Below the pieces are notes generated by a model that was not told where the DNA came from, did no database searches, and was given only the letters and a program-made list of their open reading frames with translations. Below, piece by piece: positions 1-11,900 of a stretch of 64,000 nt of DNA. Both the position numbers and the translations under genes were made by a program. Source of the stretch: Apostichopus japonicus (Eukaryota; Echinodermata; Holothuroidea; Aspidochirotida; Stichopodidae); contig NC_092571.1 in NCBI RefSeq assembly GCF_037975245.1, positions 1,962,501 to 2,026,500 of the forward strand, read 5' to 3'. Each line of letters opens with the position of its first letter. The stretch's first letter is position 1.

Positions 1-250
1 GCTTAATAGCCTATAATGGTTATCCATGTAAAATAAACCTTTCTAACCTACGTAAATGGACAAGAACTAGTTATTAACTACACATTTAACTTCGCACTTC
101 AACATTAAGCTAATGAAAGAGTTAATAGGCCTATATCTTTAACAAGAATAGGTTTTAAAGCTGGATTTATATCAATCACAAATACATATATATGGTACTA
201 TAACTTGATGTGTGTGTATTAAAAATATTCACAAAGGTTATTCCAGTTAA
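1..250. other. Noncoding flank, nothing recognised
   Basis: AT-rich sequence without a supportable reading frame or repeat boundary. It lies just before the 363-bp repeated block. Confidence 0.5.
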
Positions 251-613
251 AGGCATTGAAGACTCGCCCCAAACTGCGTGCCGCGCTCTGAAAAAAAAGT
301 TAACTTTCCGTTACTTGCAAGTGAAGTTTTCTGCTTGTCGCTACAAAATGCAGACAGTAATGAAACGTGATACCTTGTTATCTTTAGCTAGACCTGAGAT
401 GTCCATCGCTGTATCGTTTGTACTGTGATGTGGGTATTGACCGCAGCTGTATGTACTGACTGTACACTAGTGTCTAATTACCGAAGGTAGCAAGCTGTGT
501 GCGTATTTTCTGGGATCGATGGTGGTGTCTAACACTTCTGTTACACCTCATTCGAAACTAGGTTAGATCACCGGCATTAGACGTTTCTTTTTGCGCGAGT
601 CTTCACACCCTTT
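251..613. repeat. 363-bp block duplicated at 34698-35056
   Basis: This block is about 93% identical, in the same orientation, to 34698-35056 in intron 1 of GLUT gene 2. Similarity starts at 'ggcattgaag' and ends at 'cttcacaccc'; the flanks are unrelated. I see no terminal inverted repeats or target-site duplication and no long shared frame. It lies 2.35 kb upstream of the gene 1 start codon. It could be a regulatory element or noncoding first exon copied with the gene, or simply a dispersed repeat. Confidence 0.8.
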
Positions 614-835
614 AATAGTTTACAATCAAAGGCAAATGTATCCGGTTGTATCCTTATCAGTTGTAGCATCCAAGTTTTTGAAACTATTACAGATTTTATG
701 AAATTAAAATTAAAATAGGAATAGATATAGTATATATGACAAGAACACTTTACTGAACCTCAAGATTTCTGTTATTTTACTATAAGTTACTATACTCTAT
801 GACTTCACGATCATTCACGATGTACAATGTTTATA

Positions 836-1515
836 AGACAGAGACATAGACAAAGGCTAGGACAAATAAATAAACAGGGACGAGGACATGGACGAGGACC
901 AGGACAAGAACTAGGACAAGGACCAGGATGATGACGAGGATGACGCAGATGACGAGGATAATGACCAGGACCAGGACAGTGACTATGACCAGGAAGAAGA
1001 CGAGGCGTGGACGAGGACTAGGACCAGGAAGAGAACAAGGAATAGGAAGTCGAGGCGTGGACGAAGACTAGTACCAGGAAGAGGACGAAGCGTGGATAAG
1101 GACTAGGCTCAGGAAGACGACGAGGCGTGCACGAGGACTAACCGTGGACGAGGACCAAGAAGAGGAAGAGGCGTGGACGAGGACGAGGCGTGGACAAGGA
1201 GGCTAGGACGAGACGTGGACAAGGACTAAGACAAGAACTAGGACAAGGATCCAAGTACCAGGACGATGACGAGGATGATGCAGATGACGAGGATGATGAC
1301 CAGGACGAAGACAATGACGAGGACCAGGTAGAGGTCGAGGCGTGGACCAGGAAGAGGACTAGTACGAGGAAGAGGACGAGGACTAGGACGAGGAAGAGGA
1401 CGAGGACTAGGACTAGGACGAGGACAAGGACGAGGAAGAGGACGAGGACGAGGACTAGGACGAGGAAGAGGACGAGGAAGAGGACTAGGACTAGGGCGAG
1501 GACTAGTCGAGCAGC
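836..1515. repeat. GA-rich minisatellite (GGACGA/GGAAGA/GGACTA hexamers)
   Basis: Long run of degenerate 6-bp units such as GGACGA, GGACTA, GGAAGA and GGACCA, with higher-order repetition containing 'gaggcgtggac'. Reading frames through it on both strands are low-complexity (Arg/Thr on +, Pro/Arg/Ser on -) and are by-products of the repeat, not genes. Confidence 0.9.
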
Positions 1516-2684
1516 TCTTTAGAGGCAAGGGGGTTTGTAAAAGTTGAATGAGCCAATAGACACGATGGTTGTGGAGGTCGTATAATTTATCAAATTGTTT
1601 GTAATTAGTATTTTGAAGTACTTTAACAATTGAACATTAATTGAGAAACGGAGAAAATAAATCATCCCTGAAATCGTAGGAACTTTTTAATCATTTATTT
1701 TAAGTGGAGCTTCTTGGAGCTAGGCTTCTGTAAATAGCCTACCGTGTAACTTCCCTATAGAGCGCGAAATAAGATACCAACTCTACCGAGCTATAGGCCT
1801 ACAAGGCGCCGTCATAGTTACACAACCACATTACAATAGAGAAAAATAAATGTCATTATAGTTTGTTCTATGTTCACTTAATTAGTTTACACTTATAGCT
1901 TGTTCTTGGTAGATAACTTTCTGTGTATCACAGATATATGAAACGATCGCTTGTTTCTAGGGAAGAGTTAGTCGCGTCGTGGGCTTTTTTGCATCAACAG
2001 TATGCACTACGTCCATATAGTATAATCACATGGGTACATAACGTTATTCACGCACAGAATAGGTTTTGGACCCTTGGGATGTAGAATGAGTTGGACGAGG
2101 CTGGTTGACCGGAAGCGACTACCCGCTGAAAAGTAAACACCAGCTAAAATGTTTGCGTATCGTTCTATGCACAGTAGACCTAGAGTACTAACATTGTGCT
2201 GAGACATGTAAGTAAGCGGGAAAGGGACGGAAATATGTACAACAATTAATTCCTTGATACAGAAATGTAAAATTTCATTATATTCACTCTACGAAGTCGC
2301 CAGAGCATAGATTGAAGTTTTCAAATGGCATACTGCACTACCCCTATTTGCTCAAAATGAGAATAATCACCGCAACGCGAAAACAGGGACAATGCAGTTG
2401 TCATGGTCAAACATGAAGAGAAATTGATTCGGGCACTACAGAAGAGCAAAACATTCTGATTAACGGTGTAGTATAGATTGCTTGCCATGGCCACATATTG
2501 CTAGAATTACTCAAGAAAGTATACATTCTGACTAATATATATGAATTACGTATACATATACTGTCACGTGATAGCATTCACTGACCAATCACCGAACTCG
2601 ATGTACCTTATATGTATATGGCGTCACCGTAAACCTTGAGTATACGTTATGGGTTTGAAGTAGATATTTTCTTTCCAAAAGCTC
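1516..2684. other. Upstream noncoding region of GLUT gene 1
   Basis: AT-rich, with no supportable gene or repeat boundary. It contains poly-purine stretches and scattered short palindromes only. Confidence 0.5.
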
Positions 2685-2691
2685 TATATAA
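2685..2691 (+). promoter_or_regulatory. Possible TATA box of GLUT gene 1
   Basis: TATATAA lies 275 bases upstream of the proposed start codon at 2966. In AT-rich DNA this is weak evidence, and a noncoding upstream exon cannot be excluded. Confidence 0.25.
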
Positions 2692-2965
2692 CCTTATCTG
2701 AAATAGATTTTCAAGTCCACATGGTTTGATATAAGGAGGCATTGTTATTTGAACATAAACCATTTTATCTGTTACACTGGTTTAAGTTCCACTTCAATTT
2801 ATTTTCATAAGTCACTTTATGAACTCTGGTCCCCTTTACAGTCGTATGTTACTGTTGCTCTTTAATCTACGGTGTACTTGATGTTATTGGGTGAGTAATT
2901 CAGACTATAAGCCTAGAGTGAACTTCCTATTGGAATCCACATCAGCAGTGTGATCAAGATCTAAG

Positions 2966-5900
2966 ATGGATGCTGGAACAAGTAATACCAAACATGCTGG
3001 AACAAGTATTACCAAACATGGTGCTGTCACGGTAGGATTATTCGCACACATTATTTTGTTTAAATTATATTCCAAGATATATTACACGTGAAGTGCATTT
3101 TTTGCTTTCTAAGATAAAACACACAGACGCGCGCCCGCGTGCAAATGTAATATTTCTAGGTTGCCTTTAATGAAAATATTTGTGCCTTAGTAATTCAACC
3201 TCCACCCTACGAAAAGCTATACCGACTTTGTGAGAGGTTTTCTGCTTTATTTGTAGTGTTTTGCAAATGAGCGATAAAGTTGGGGGGGGGGGGAGTGTAC
3301 ATGGGGTTTGGCGGTGTTTGGCGTGTGGGGGGGGGTGACCACCGAAAAGAATCTTCATAAACCGTTATTGGAAGAACCATAAAATGTCCTGATTATTATG
3401 ACACCAACTTTTATCTGGCTTCAATATTGTGAGATCATTGCAAGCTCAAACCGTTAGGTTAATTCCACAGAATATCACAGTGGAGAACTAAATGTTCTGT
3501 AAAAGTGGCAGGGTATCAAAACTCATATGAAAAGAATGCACATACAAAATAACAGATCCACAGAATTGTGCAAAACCAAGCATTTTTTTCTTACTTCGTT
3601 GTTCTTCTAGGGCGACGTGACGTTTCGCTTGCTAGCATTGTCAGTAGTGGCTTGTATATCCGGATCTTTTCAATTCGGTTATCAACTTGGAGTCCTCACG
3701 GGACCGTCAGATGTAAGTCATATTTAATATGCATAACACCAAAAATATGTAACTAAAAAATCTCTTTCTGAAATGAGAGCAACTGGGTTTTATATGTCAT
3801 GTCATGGGGCCGCTATTGTAAGTTTTTACATTTGTAATTTGTGTAATACGATATAGCTACAACAAAAATTTGCATATATGCATAAAAACAGATTGTTCGA
3901 TTGTTTTGATGTGCTGCCAGTAGTCGTGAATTTCTGTTATTGTAAGCACTGATTAAAAAAGGAATCGACCTCTTTAATTTGTATCTCATCGTTACAACTA
4001 TTTCATAAAAAAAAAAATAGCTTCACACTATCGTGTTAGATTTAAACTTACAACTTCATATCAAGTATAGAAAGAAACAGAATTTCTTGCAAGTAACGTC
4101 TCCTTTCTGCTAATGTTTTTTTTTTTTTATCTTGAAGCGTATACGGAATTTTTACAACGAGTCTCAAGTAGATAGGAGAGATGAACCACTAAGTGAAACT
4201 GCCAGCTTATGGCTCTGGTCTACCACTGTTTCCGTCTTTTGCGTAGGAGGCGCTCTTGGAGCATTGTCGTCTAGTTATTTAGCCGACTTTCTTGGGAGGT
4301 AAAGCATTCCGAAATATTTATATATATAGCAGATGTTCGTGGGAGGTAAAAGTCTTACACACTATTTATATACCTGACTTTCTTGGGAGGTAAAGCCCTT
4401 AAACGTGACATTTATTTAGCCGACTTTCTTGTGAGGTAAAGTCTTGCACAATATTTATATAGCTGACTTTCTTGGGCGTAAAGCATATTACGAAATATTT
4501 ATATATGTAGCTGATATTCGTGGGAGGTAAAAGTTTTACACACTATTTATATGGCTGACATTCTTGCGAGGTAAAGCCCTTAATAGGACATTTATTTAGC
4601 CGACTTTCTTGGTAGGTAAAGCATATTACGAAATATTCATATATATATAGCTGATATTCGTGGGAGGTAGAAGTCTTACACAATATTTATATAGCTGACT
4701 TTCTTGGGAGGTAAGCCCTTAAACACAGCATTTATTTAGTTGTCTTTTCTTGTGAGGTAAAGCATTTTCATCAAGTTATTGCCCGGAACAAAATATGAGT
4801 TTTTGACGTCGGAAAGGCATGTTTATGTTTTTAACCAACTGAGCTATCCATTCCTAAGTTAGTGGCCCTATTATTAACCATGGATAATTCGGTGACAAAG
4901 TGTTGGGTGTGCGGCAGTCAGAATTCAAAGTACCTCGTATGGTCAAAGTAGGGTCCATGGATCATAGACTCCCCCCTCCCCTCCCACAAAAACTGCAAAA
5001 ATTGTGCAAAATTGGAATGTTTGAAATTGAAAATGCCTCGCTAGTAACGTAAAGTAATATAACCTTCCAACTGAGATTTCTAAACAATTTTGACTAAGAG
5101 CCACAAAATAACCAATAGTGACTAAATAACCAAAAGGGACAAAATATATTATCCAACAGGGACAAAATAGCCAACAGGGACAAAAATGAATAATAGGGAC
5201 ACAGTTTACAATAGGAACTCAATACACCTTACGAACACAATCAACAATAGGGATACAATAAAACAATAGTAACTATAAATAATGGACTATACGCGCATAT
5301 GCTTGAACTCACCTAGTGATATAAAAGGCAGAAAAAACGTTACCAAAATGTCCCACTTTAAAGCAGCATTTTGCGTCCTTTTCTATGATTTTTCTCAACC
5401 TCACTAACTCTAATATGCCATAACGACATACATAACTAGCTTATCTATTTAAATCTTACTTCGAATGGTGGCATAAAAATCGAAAAATTTGCAACTCTCA
5501 ACTTTGTTTTCTCCAAGATATTTTCCTTTGGGATCCCAATAAACCTCGCCCATGATATGAATATTTAAACACTACGATTTGACCAATACGTAATATAACA
5601 CCATGCTTGATTTATGTACAGTTGTACCAGGGAGTTCCATAACAACTCCCTGGTTGTACCATCGCAAAGTCTTGCATCTATTTTAAGCAACGGCTCATAA
5701 CTAAACCTGCATCTCTGATTGGTTGAATTCAAACTAGTGGGTTTGGGGAACTGTATGCGATTAATTTTAAATGTGGAATTTGTCGTGGACACTTTTCTCA
5801 TTATCTGCAAATATCCTTAATTACTCGCCAATTAACGTTGTTGGCAAGGAAAAACTTGGCTAATATCTTAGATTGCTGTTTTGTGATTGAAATATGTAAA

Positions 5901-8900
5901 AAATTCGAAGGACATGTCAAAAAAGTAGAAAACGGAGACCTAACGCAAAATGCTGCTTTAATAGTCAGTGACTATATACAGCAACTTGCTGGGATTATGT
6001 AACCGCGTAATGGAGTACTCATATGATTTATGTTGTAGCTTATGAGTTGAGGACAAATGTCGGTTTTGTCTGGCTATGGCCAGGAGGCAATTTAACAGAA
6101 GGGGCGGGGGGGGGGGGACACATAAGAGGGCCGATATGGAAATATGAAAAAAATATTCAAGGCAATTAGTATTGTTACGATGTATGCTAACACATGATGT
6201 GCAAAACCCAAAAGACAATTTACTGTAATCTTGTTATCTGTCTTATTCATAACGGAAACAGTGTCTCAACTATAAGAGGGTTGATAGTACTTCTATAACC
6301 CTTAACACCCTTTAGCAAACACATTGACATAAGAATATGCAATCTTTTTTGTTTTTCAGGAAAGGAACAATGCTTTTCTCCAATTTGATCTCCATTTTTG
6401 GAGCTTTATTTATGGGCCTTAGTTACACAATAAATTACTATGAGATGGTTATTGTAGGAAGGTTTGTGATTGGTTTGTACGGTGGTAAGTTTATTTCAAT
6501 ATTAGTATTATGTTCACAAGGGTACTTTATCATATGTGTACCAATTTTGTTTTGTAAAAATCTTAAATATTCTTCTTTTTGTAGCTTATAAGTACTTTGT
6601 GTTATATCTATAAACATGCAGGCACATGGTGCAATATTTAACAAAATCAACGTGGCTTCAGATATGCTTTTTGTTGTTGCTTAATCACACATTGCTTTTC
6701 TCTAATTTTATCTCCATTGTTGGAGCTTTATTTATGGGCCTTAGTTACACAACAAATTACTATGAGATCGTTATTGTAGGAAGGTTTGTGATTGGTTTGT
6801 ACGGTGGTAAGTTTATTTCAATATTAGTATTATGTTCACAAGGGTACATTATCATATGTGTACCAATTTTGTTTTGTAAAAATCTTAAATATTCTTTTTT
6901 CGTAGCTTATAATTTTGTGTTATTCTATAAACATGCAGGCACATGGTGCAATATTTAACAAAATAAACGTGGCTTCAAATATGCTTTTTGTTGTTGCTTA
7001 TTCACACATTGCTTTTCTCCAATTTTATCTCCATTGTTGGAGCTTTATTTATGGGCCTTAGTTACACAATAAATACCTATGAGATGGTTATTGTAGGAAG
7101 GTTTGTGATTGGTTTGTACGGTGGTAAGTTTATTTTAATATTAGTATTATGTTCACAAAGGTACTTTATCATATGTGTACCAATTTTGTTTTGTACACAT
7201 CTTAAATATTATTTTTTTCGTAGCTAATAAGTACTTTGTGTTATATCTATAAACATGGCGGCATATGGTGCAATATTTATAAAATCAACGCGGCTTCAAA
7301 AATAGTTTTTGTTGTTGCTTAATCAGTCAATGAAGTTCAAATAGGTTCATATAGTCATGTCGCAAACTACATCTTAACCGTATGGTTCATGTGTACTACA
7401 CTGTATTATGTGGATGACGAAGTACCTCAGACATGTTGATCATTTTAACCGAACTTATTTGGGATTTCCTACTTGTGCCTTCAGTTTTGGTAGCAAGCAT
7501 TTTCATATTTGATAATATATAATCTTATCTCATCTTCTCTTTGTCCCTCCACTGTTTATCTCCTACCTCTCCTCTTCCCCTGTTGGTTTCTTTCTTTCTT
7601 CTCTCCATCCCTTGTCTACTTATCCCCTTACATCTATCTCTTTGTGTTCACCATGCTCATTAACCTGTCTGTATTCTGTGCGTGTATTTGTACCTTCTGT
7701 TACTGTTACTTATCATTTAGCCTGTTTGAAGAAGATCCTGCTAGGATCGAAACGTCAGGCCAACTTACTTTACACATTCTCCTACACATGGCTCTCTAGT
7801 GGATTAGCAGTTTACTAACAGTTTTATTTTACTTTAATATATAATCTTTGTATAGGTTTAAGTATCACCATTGTTCCGCTCTACCTCATCGAGATATCTC
7901 CTGCCAATCGACGTGGAGGGATTGCTATAATACACCAGGTTATCCTGAATTGTGGTTTACTTATTGCACAGGTATGCATGGGTTTAACACAAAATGACAT
8001 ACAACTTAATGACTTCTGTGACATGTTTACAGAGGAAATATGAGCTAAAACATCTTAATCATATCTCCAAATTCCTTTACGTACCTTGCCAAGTTTGAGG
8101 ATTTCATCATAAATTTCTAGCTGAGATTGACACCTTTGTGTTCGTAACACGGTAACATGTGTTACAGGTGGCACCAGTAGTTACTGTACTAGCAATGAGT
8201 ATCGGCTGGCATACAACAACACATTCATGTTTGTCACAAATGACGTCACTGACTATGTGTAAAAAGAATTGGAATGACGCCAACCATTCACGCCCAAGCA
8301 TGTATGGTATAATCTTAAGTAAATACTGAACTGATTACCTAAAACAATGTATAATTGTTAAGAAAGTAACGTTTCATACAAGACGATGAAAGTATCATTC
8401 CGCCCGCGAGAATTGGATATTTAATTCCATTCCTCAGATTCTTGGAATTTATGCATTCGACTACAACACAGGTTGGCCTATCCTTCTCGCCTTAACTGCG
8501 GTACCTAGCATCATTCAACTATTCATACTTCCATTTTGTCCCGAGAGTCCAAGATTGCTTTTTATGAAGGGAAAAGAAGTCAAGTGTAGACAAGGTGAGA
8601 TCTGAATAAACAATTCAAATAGACTACCGCCCTTACTGCTGTAATAAATGTATGTGATTTGTAAAGGGGCGAGGAGGGGAGAGGATAGGGTGCATGGTGG
8701 CATATTTCCAGTGTATTAATTTGTTAAATATAACATAAACCACAACTTGGAAGAATCTAAATTAGAGCAAATATTAAATTAGACTTTTCCTAGTGTTGGT
8801 CAGAAATAAAGTAACGGTGTGATTTTTTTCTCCAAAAATATTGTGATTAGCGTTAATGAGACTCCGTGGCTTAGATGATGTTGACGAGGAAATGAAGGAG

Positions 8901-11900
8901 TTAGAAGAAGAAGCAAAAGAGCAACGCCAAAGCGAGAAAGTCGGTATATGGGATGTTCTGATGATAAGAAACCCGGATTGGAAGAAACCTCTCATTATCT
9001 CGGTCTGTGTGCATGCTGGACAACAGTTGACTGGTATCAATGCGGTAAGACTATATAACTTGTAAACCCTCCAAAAATGAGGAAGGTGTAGAAAATAACA
9101 CCAAAAGGAAATAAGTAAATATCGAATTGTAAGAAAGGTTAAAGTTGTTGGAGGTAGGAGAAGGGGATGGAGTGGAGTGGAGCGGAGGAACCTTTCATTC
9201 CCAGTTTCACCAGGTATCGACACGCAACACAGTTGGTGGGAGTGGGAGTGGATGTGGGAGTGGGTGTGGGGTTTCTATTGTCAATAGCCCTCAAACCTAA
9301 ACTATATGTAGACCCTCTCCGACCCCTCCCACCCCCCCCCCCCGGCGCACGGAAAGGTTGATTAAAACGCACAATGAAGATCAGCGCTTTACGTCACGTG
9401 GAAAATTATTTCCCTGTGATGGGTTACACTTGGATTTGAACTTTTCCGGTCCAAACAAGAATCACCGCCGGACACTGCCAACTGAAATTCGGGAAAATGC
9501 TTCCAATTTCTGCAGTATTCCCGACTGAAGCCGATGTGACTTAAAACTGGTAAACACTTGATCAGTCATAGTTTAAGGAACACGAACACCGTCCGACTAT
9601 CCACGATTCTTCCGAGTAATGACAGTCGGCTTGCGTCGGCAGTGTGCAGCCGGTGTTAAACTTTCAAAGAATTGCTAATGAAATAAATCAAACTTTCTGT
9701 TAAATTTGGCAGAAGACCAAATATTCTATATTGCATGGTTAATTATTCAATCATTTTGAGCAACTAAATGGTTGTAACCATATATAGACATATCCTTCTC
9801 ATGTCGAGAGGGATCTTATTATGCTTGAATATGGCAGGCTCGGTCAAACATAATTCAACGTTATAATCCATGGGACGCCAGCAATAACGCCTGCAATCAA
9901 TATCTTTGTTATTAATGTTGCTTGCTTCACAGATCCTGTTCTATTCCACGGAGTTATACGAACTGACTGGCCTAGACGACAGGCAAACGGGTTATGCCGT
10001 GGTAGGCATAGGTGTCATCAGCATAGTGACAAGTATAATTTCGGTATGTAGGCTATGATTAATGATGAAACATTTTACTGGTTAACTGGTGGCAGCAGTG
10101 GGATTGCAGTAATAGTTAAAGCTGAATAGTTAACGTTAAAACAATACTTAAAAGAATAGACCATGTAAAAATGTCTTTTTGATATGTTACAGAGGAACAT
10201 ACTCTCACCATTCTATAGTGAAATTTGCATTCATTTCCCCCTATACGAGTGTAAACCAAGGGCCCTTAATGTTTTGCTTGTGCTTGCATAAAAGAAGGAA
10301 GCCAGTTTGTTTTAAAGTTCTTTATCCGATATAGGTCTCGACTTATTATTGACCTTATATAGGATATTTAGATGAAACAGAAGATAAGCAGAGGTTTTAT
10401 TGTTTCTATCAACAGATATTTTTGGTGGACAAGTTTGGACGTAGAAATTTGCTTCTTTATTCAGTTGCTGTTGTAACTGTTTCCTCTACTGTTTTGGCTT
10501 TCTCAATCAGTTTTCAAGTGGGTACAACATTTTATGGAAAGATTAATATATTTACCTAAAAAAAAAATATAAGGATTTTTGTAGTCTCATAAATGACAGT
10601 AGAAAGATTTTGTTAGTGCTGTTTGATAAACAATATAAGGTATCTGTATCTTTAAGGGATACTTGAACAACGTTAAATATATTTACCTAGAACAAAAATA
10701 AGGATTTTTGTAGTCTCATAAATGACAGTAAAGATTTTGTTAGTGCTGTTTGATAAACAGTATAAGGTATCTGTATCTTTAAGAGATACTTGAACAACAA
10801 GAATCGAATTTTGCTATAAGGCCGTAAAGAACTGTTCATACACGATCGATTTGAGGAAGGCACTGAGTGGTTTCGCCAATGGAAATAGGTAGAGTTACCG
10901 GAAAAGAAAACTTTACTCAATTAAAAAAAAAATGGTGTAAGAGGGGGAGACAAGTAAGAAGTTGGTGAAATTAATGCAATGATCTTACACGTATATATAA
11001 TTTCTTTAAGTCTGTAAGAGGCTATATGGTCGGATTATAACAAAAATCATATATACCAACTAATCCTTTGTTCTGAGAGTTGTAATTGTGCACGGTTTTA
11101 GAAGAAGCTTCATATCGTGTTAACTCACAGTCTATTTTAAAACACATTAAAATACACCTAGCCTTTACATTAATAAACGTATAGGAAGTAACAAAGCGTG
11201 TGTCACGTTAAGTAATAGTACGCTGTATGCTAGGACGCTTTATTTTCAGTTATCTGTTGTTTTTTAGTACCGCTTTGACTGGTTGAAATGGATCTCTCTT
11301 GGTATGGTGTATCTCTTCCTTGTGGCATTTCATTTTGGAGCAGGTAAAGTTAAACTATGGCAACAATTCTTGGCCGGTAACCGACACTACCTTTAAAAAT
11401 TTCACAGTATAAACTTTAGGTTTTACAAGCAAGTGCAAGGACGTTTGGTGGTTAAAAAGCCAGCTTTTTCTAGTTATCAATGAGAGTGACAGAACTGAAT
11501 GAGATTAAATTCTCAACATATCTCATCACCCGAACTTAGTTTGCTAAAGATAACAATCGCATGTCCAAAAAACATTCTAATTCGAATATACAACACACGC
11601 ACACGCGCATGCGCAAGCGCACGCGCACACATCAGTTTAAAACTGATCGAATGCTGGATTTACGTATTATGCATTTAGCATAATTATTGTTAACTTTTCA
11701 TGAAATATACAGTTTCGATATGTTTATTTTCACTTTCCTTTAGCTTCAATACCATTCGTGATAGTTCACGAGATATGGTCCCAGGGTCCACGTGCAGCTG
11801 CTATGTCCATCTCAGCACAAGCAAACTGGTACAGTAACTTTCTGGTGGGATTATTATTTCCTTATCTAAAGGTAAGTATTCAACAACTTCAAACAAAACA

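Noticed and set aside
1190-1528. Overlapping long reading frames on both strands
   Set aside because: They are translations of the GA hexamer repeat: low-complexity and without any domain.
6626-7227. Two apparent separate small membrane proteins
   Set aside because: They are the extra copies of exon 4 of GLUT gene 1 read into intron, not independent genes.
8774-9223. 149-codon minus-strand frame
   Set aside because: It is antisense to exon 7 of GLUT gene 1, which has clear splice sites and conserved residues on the + strand.
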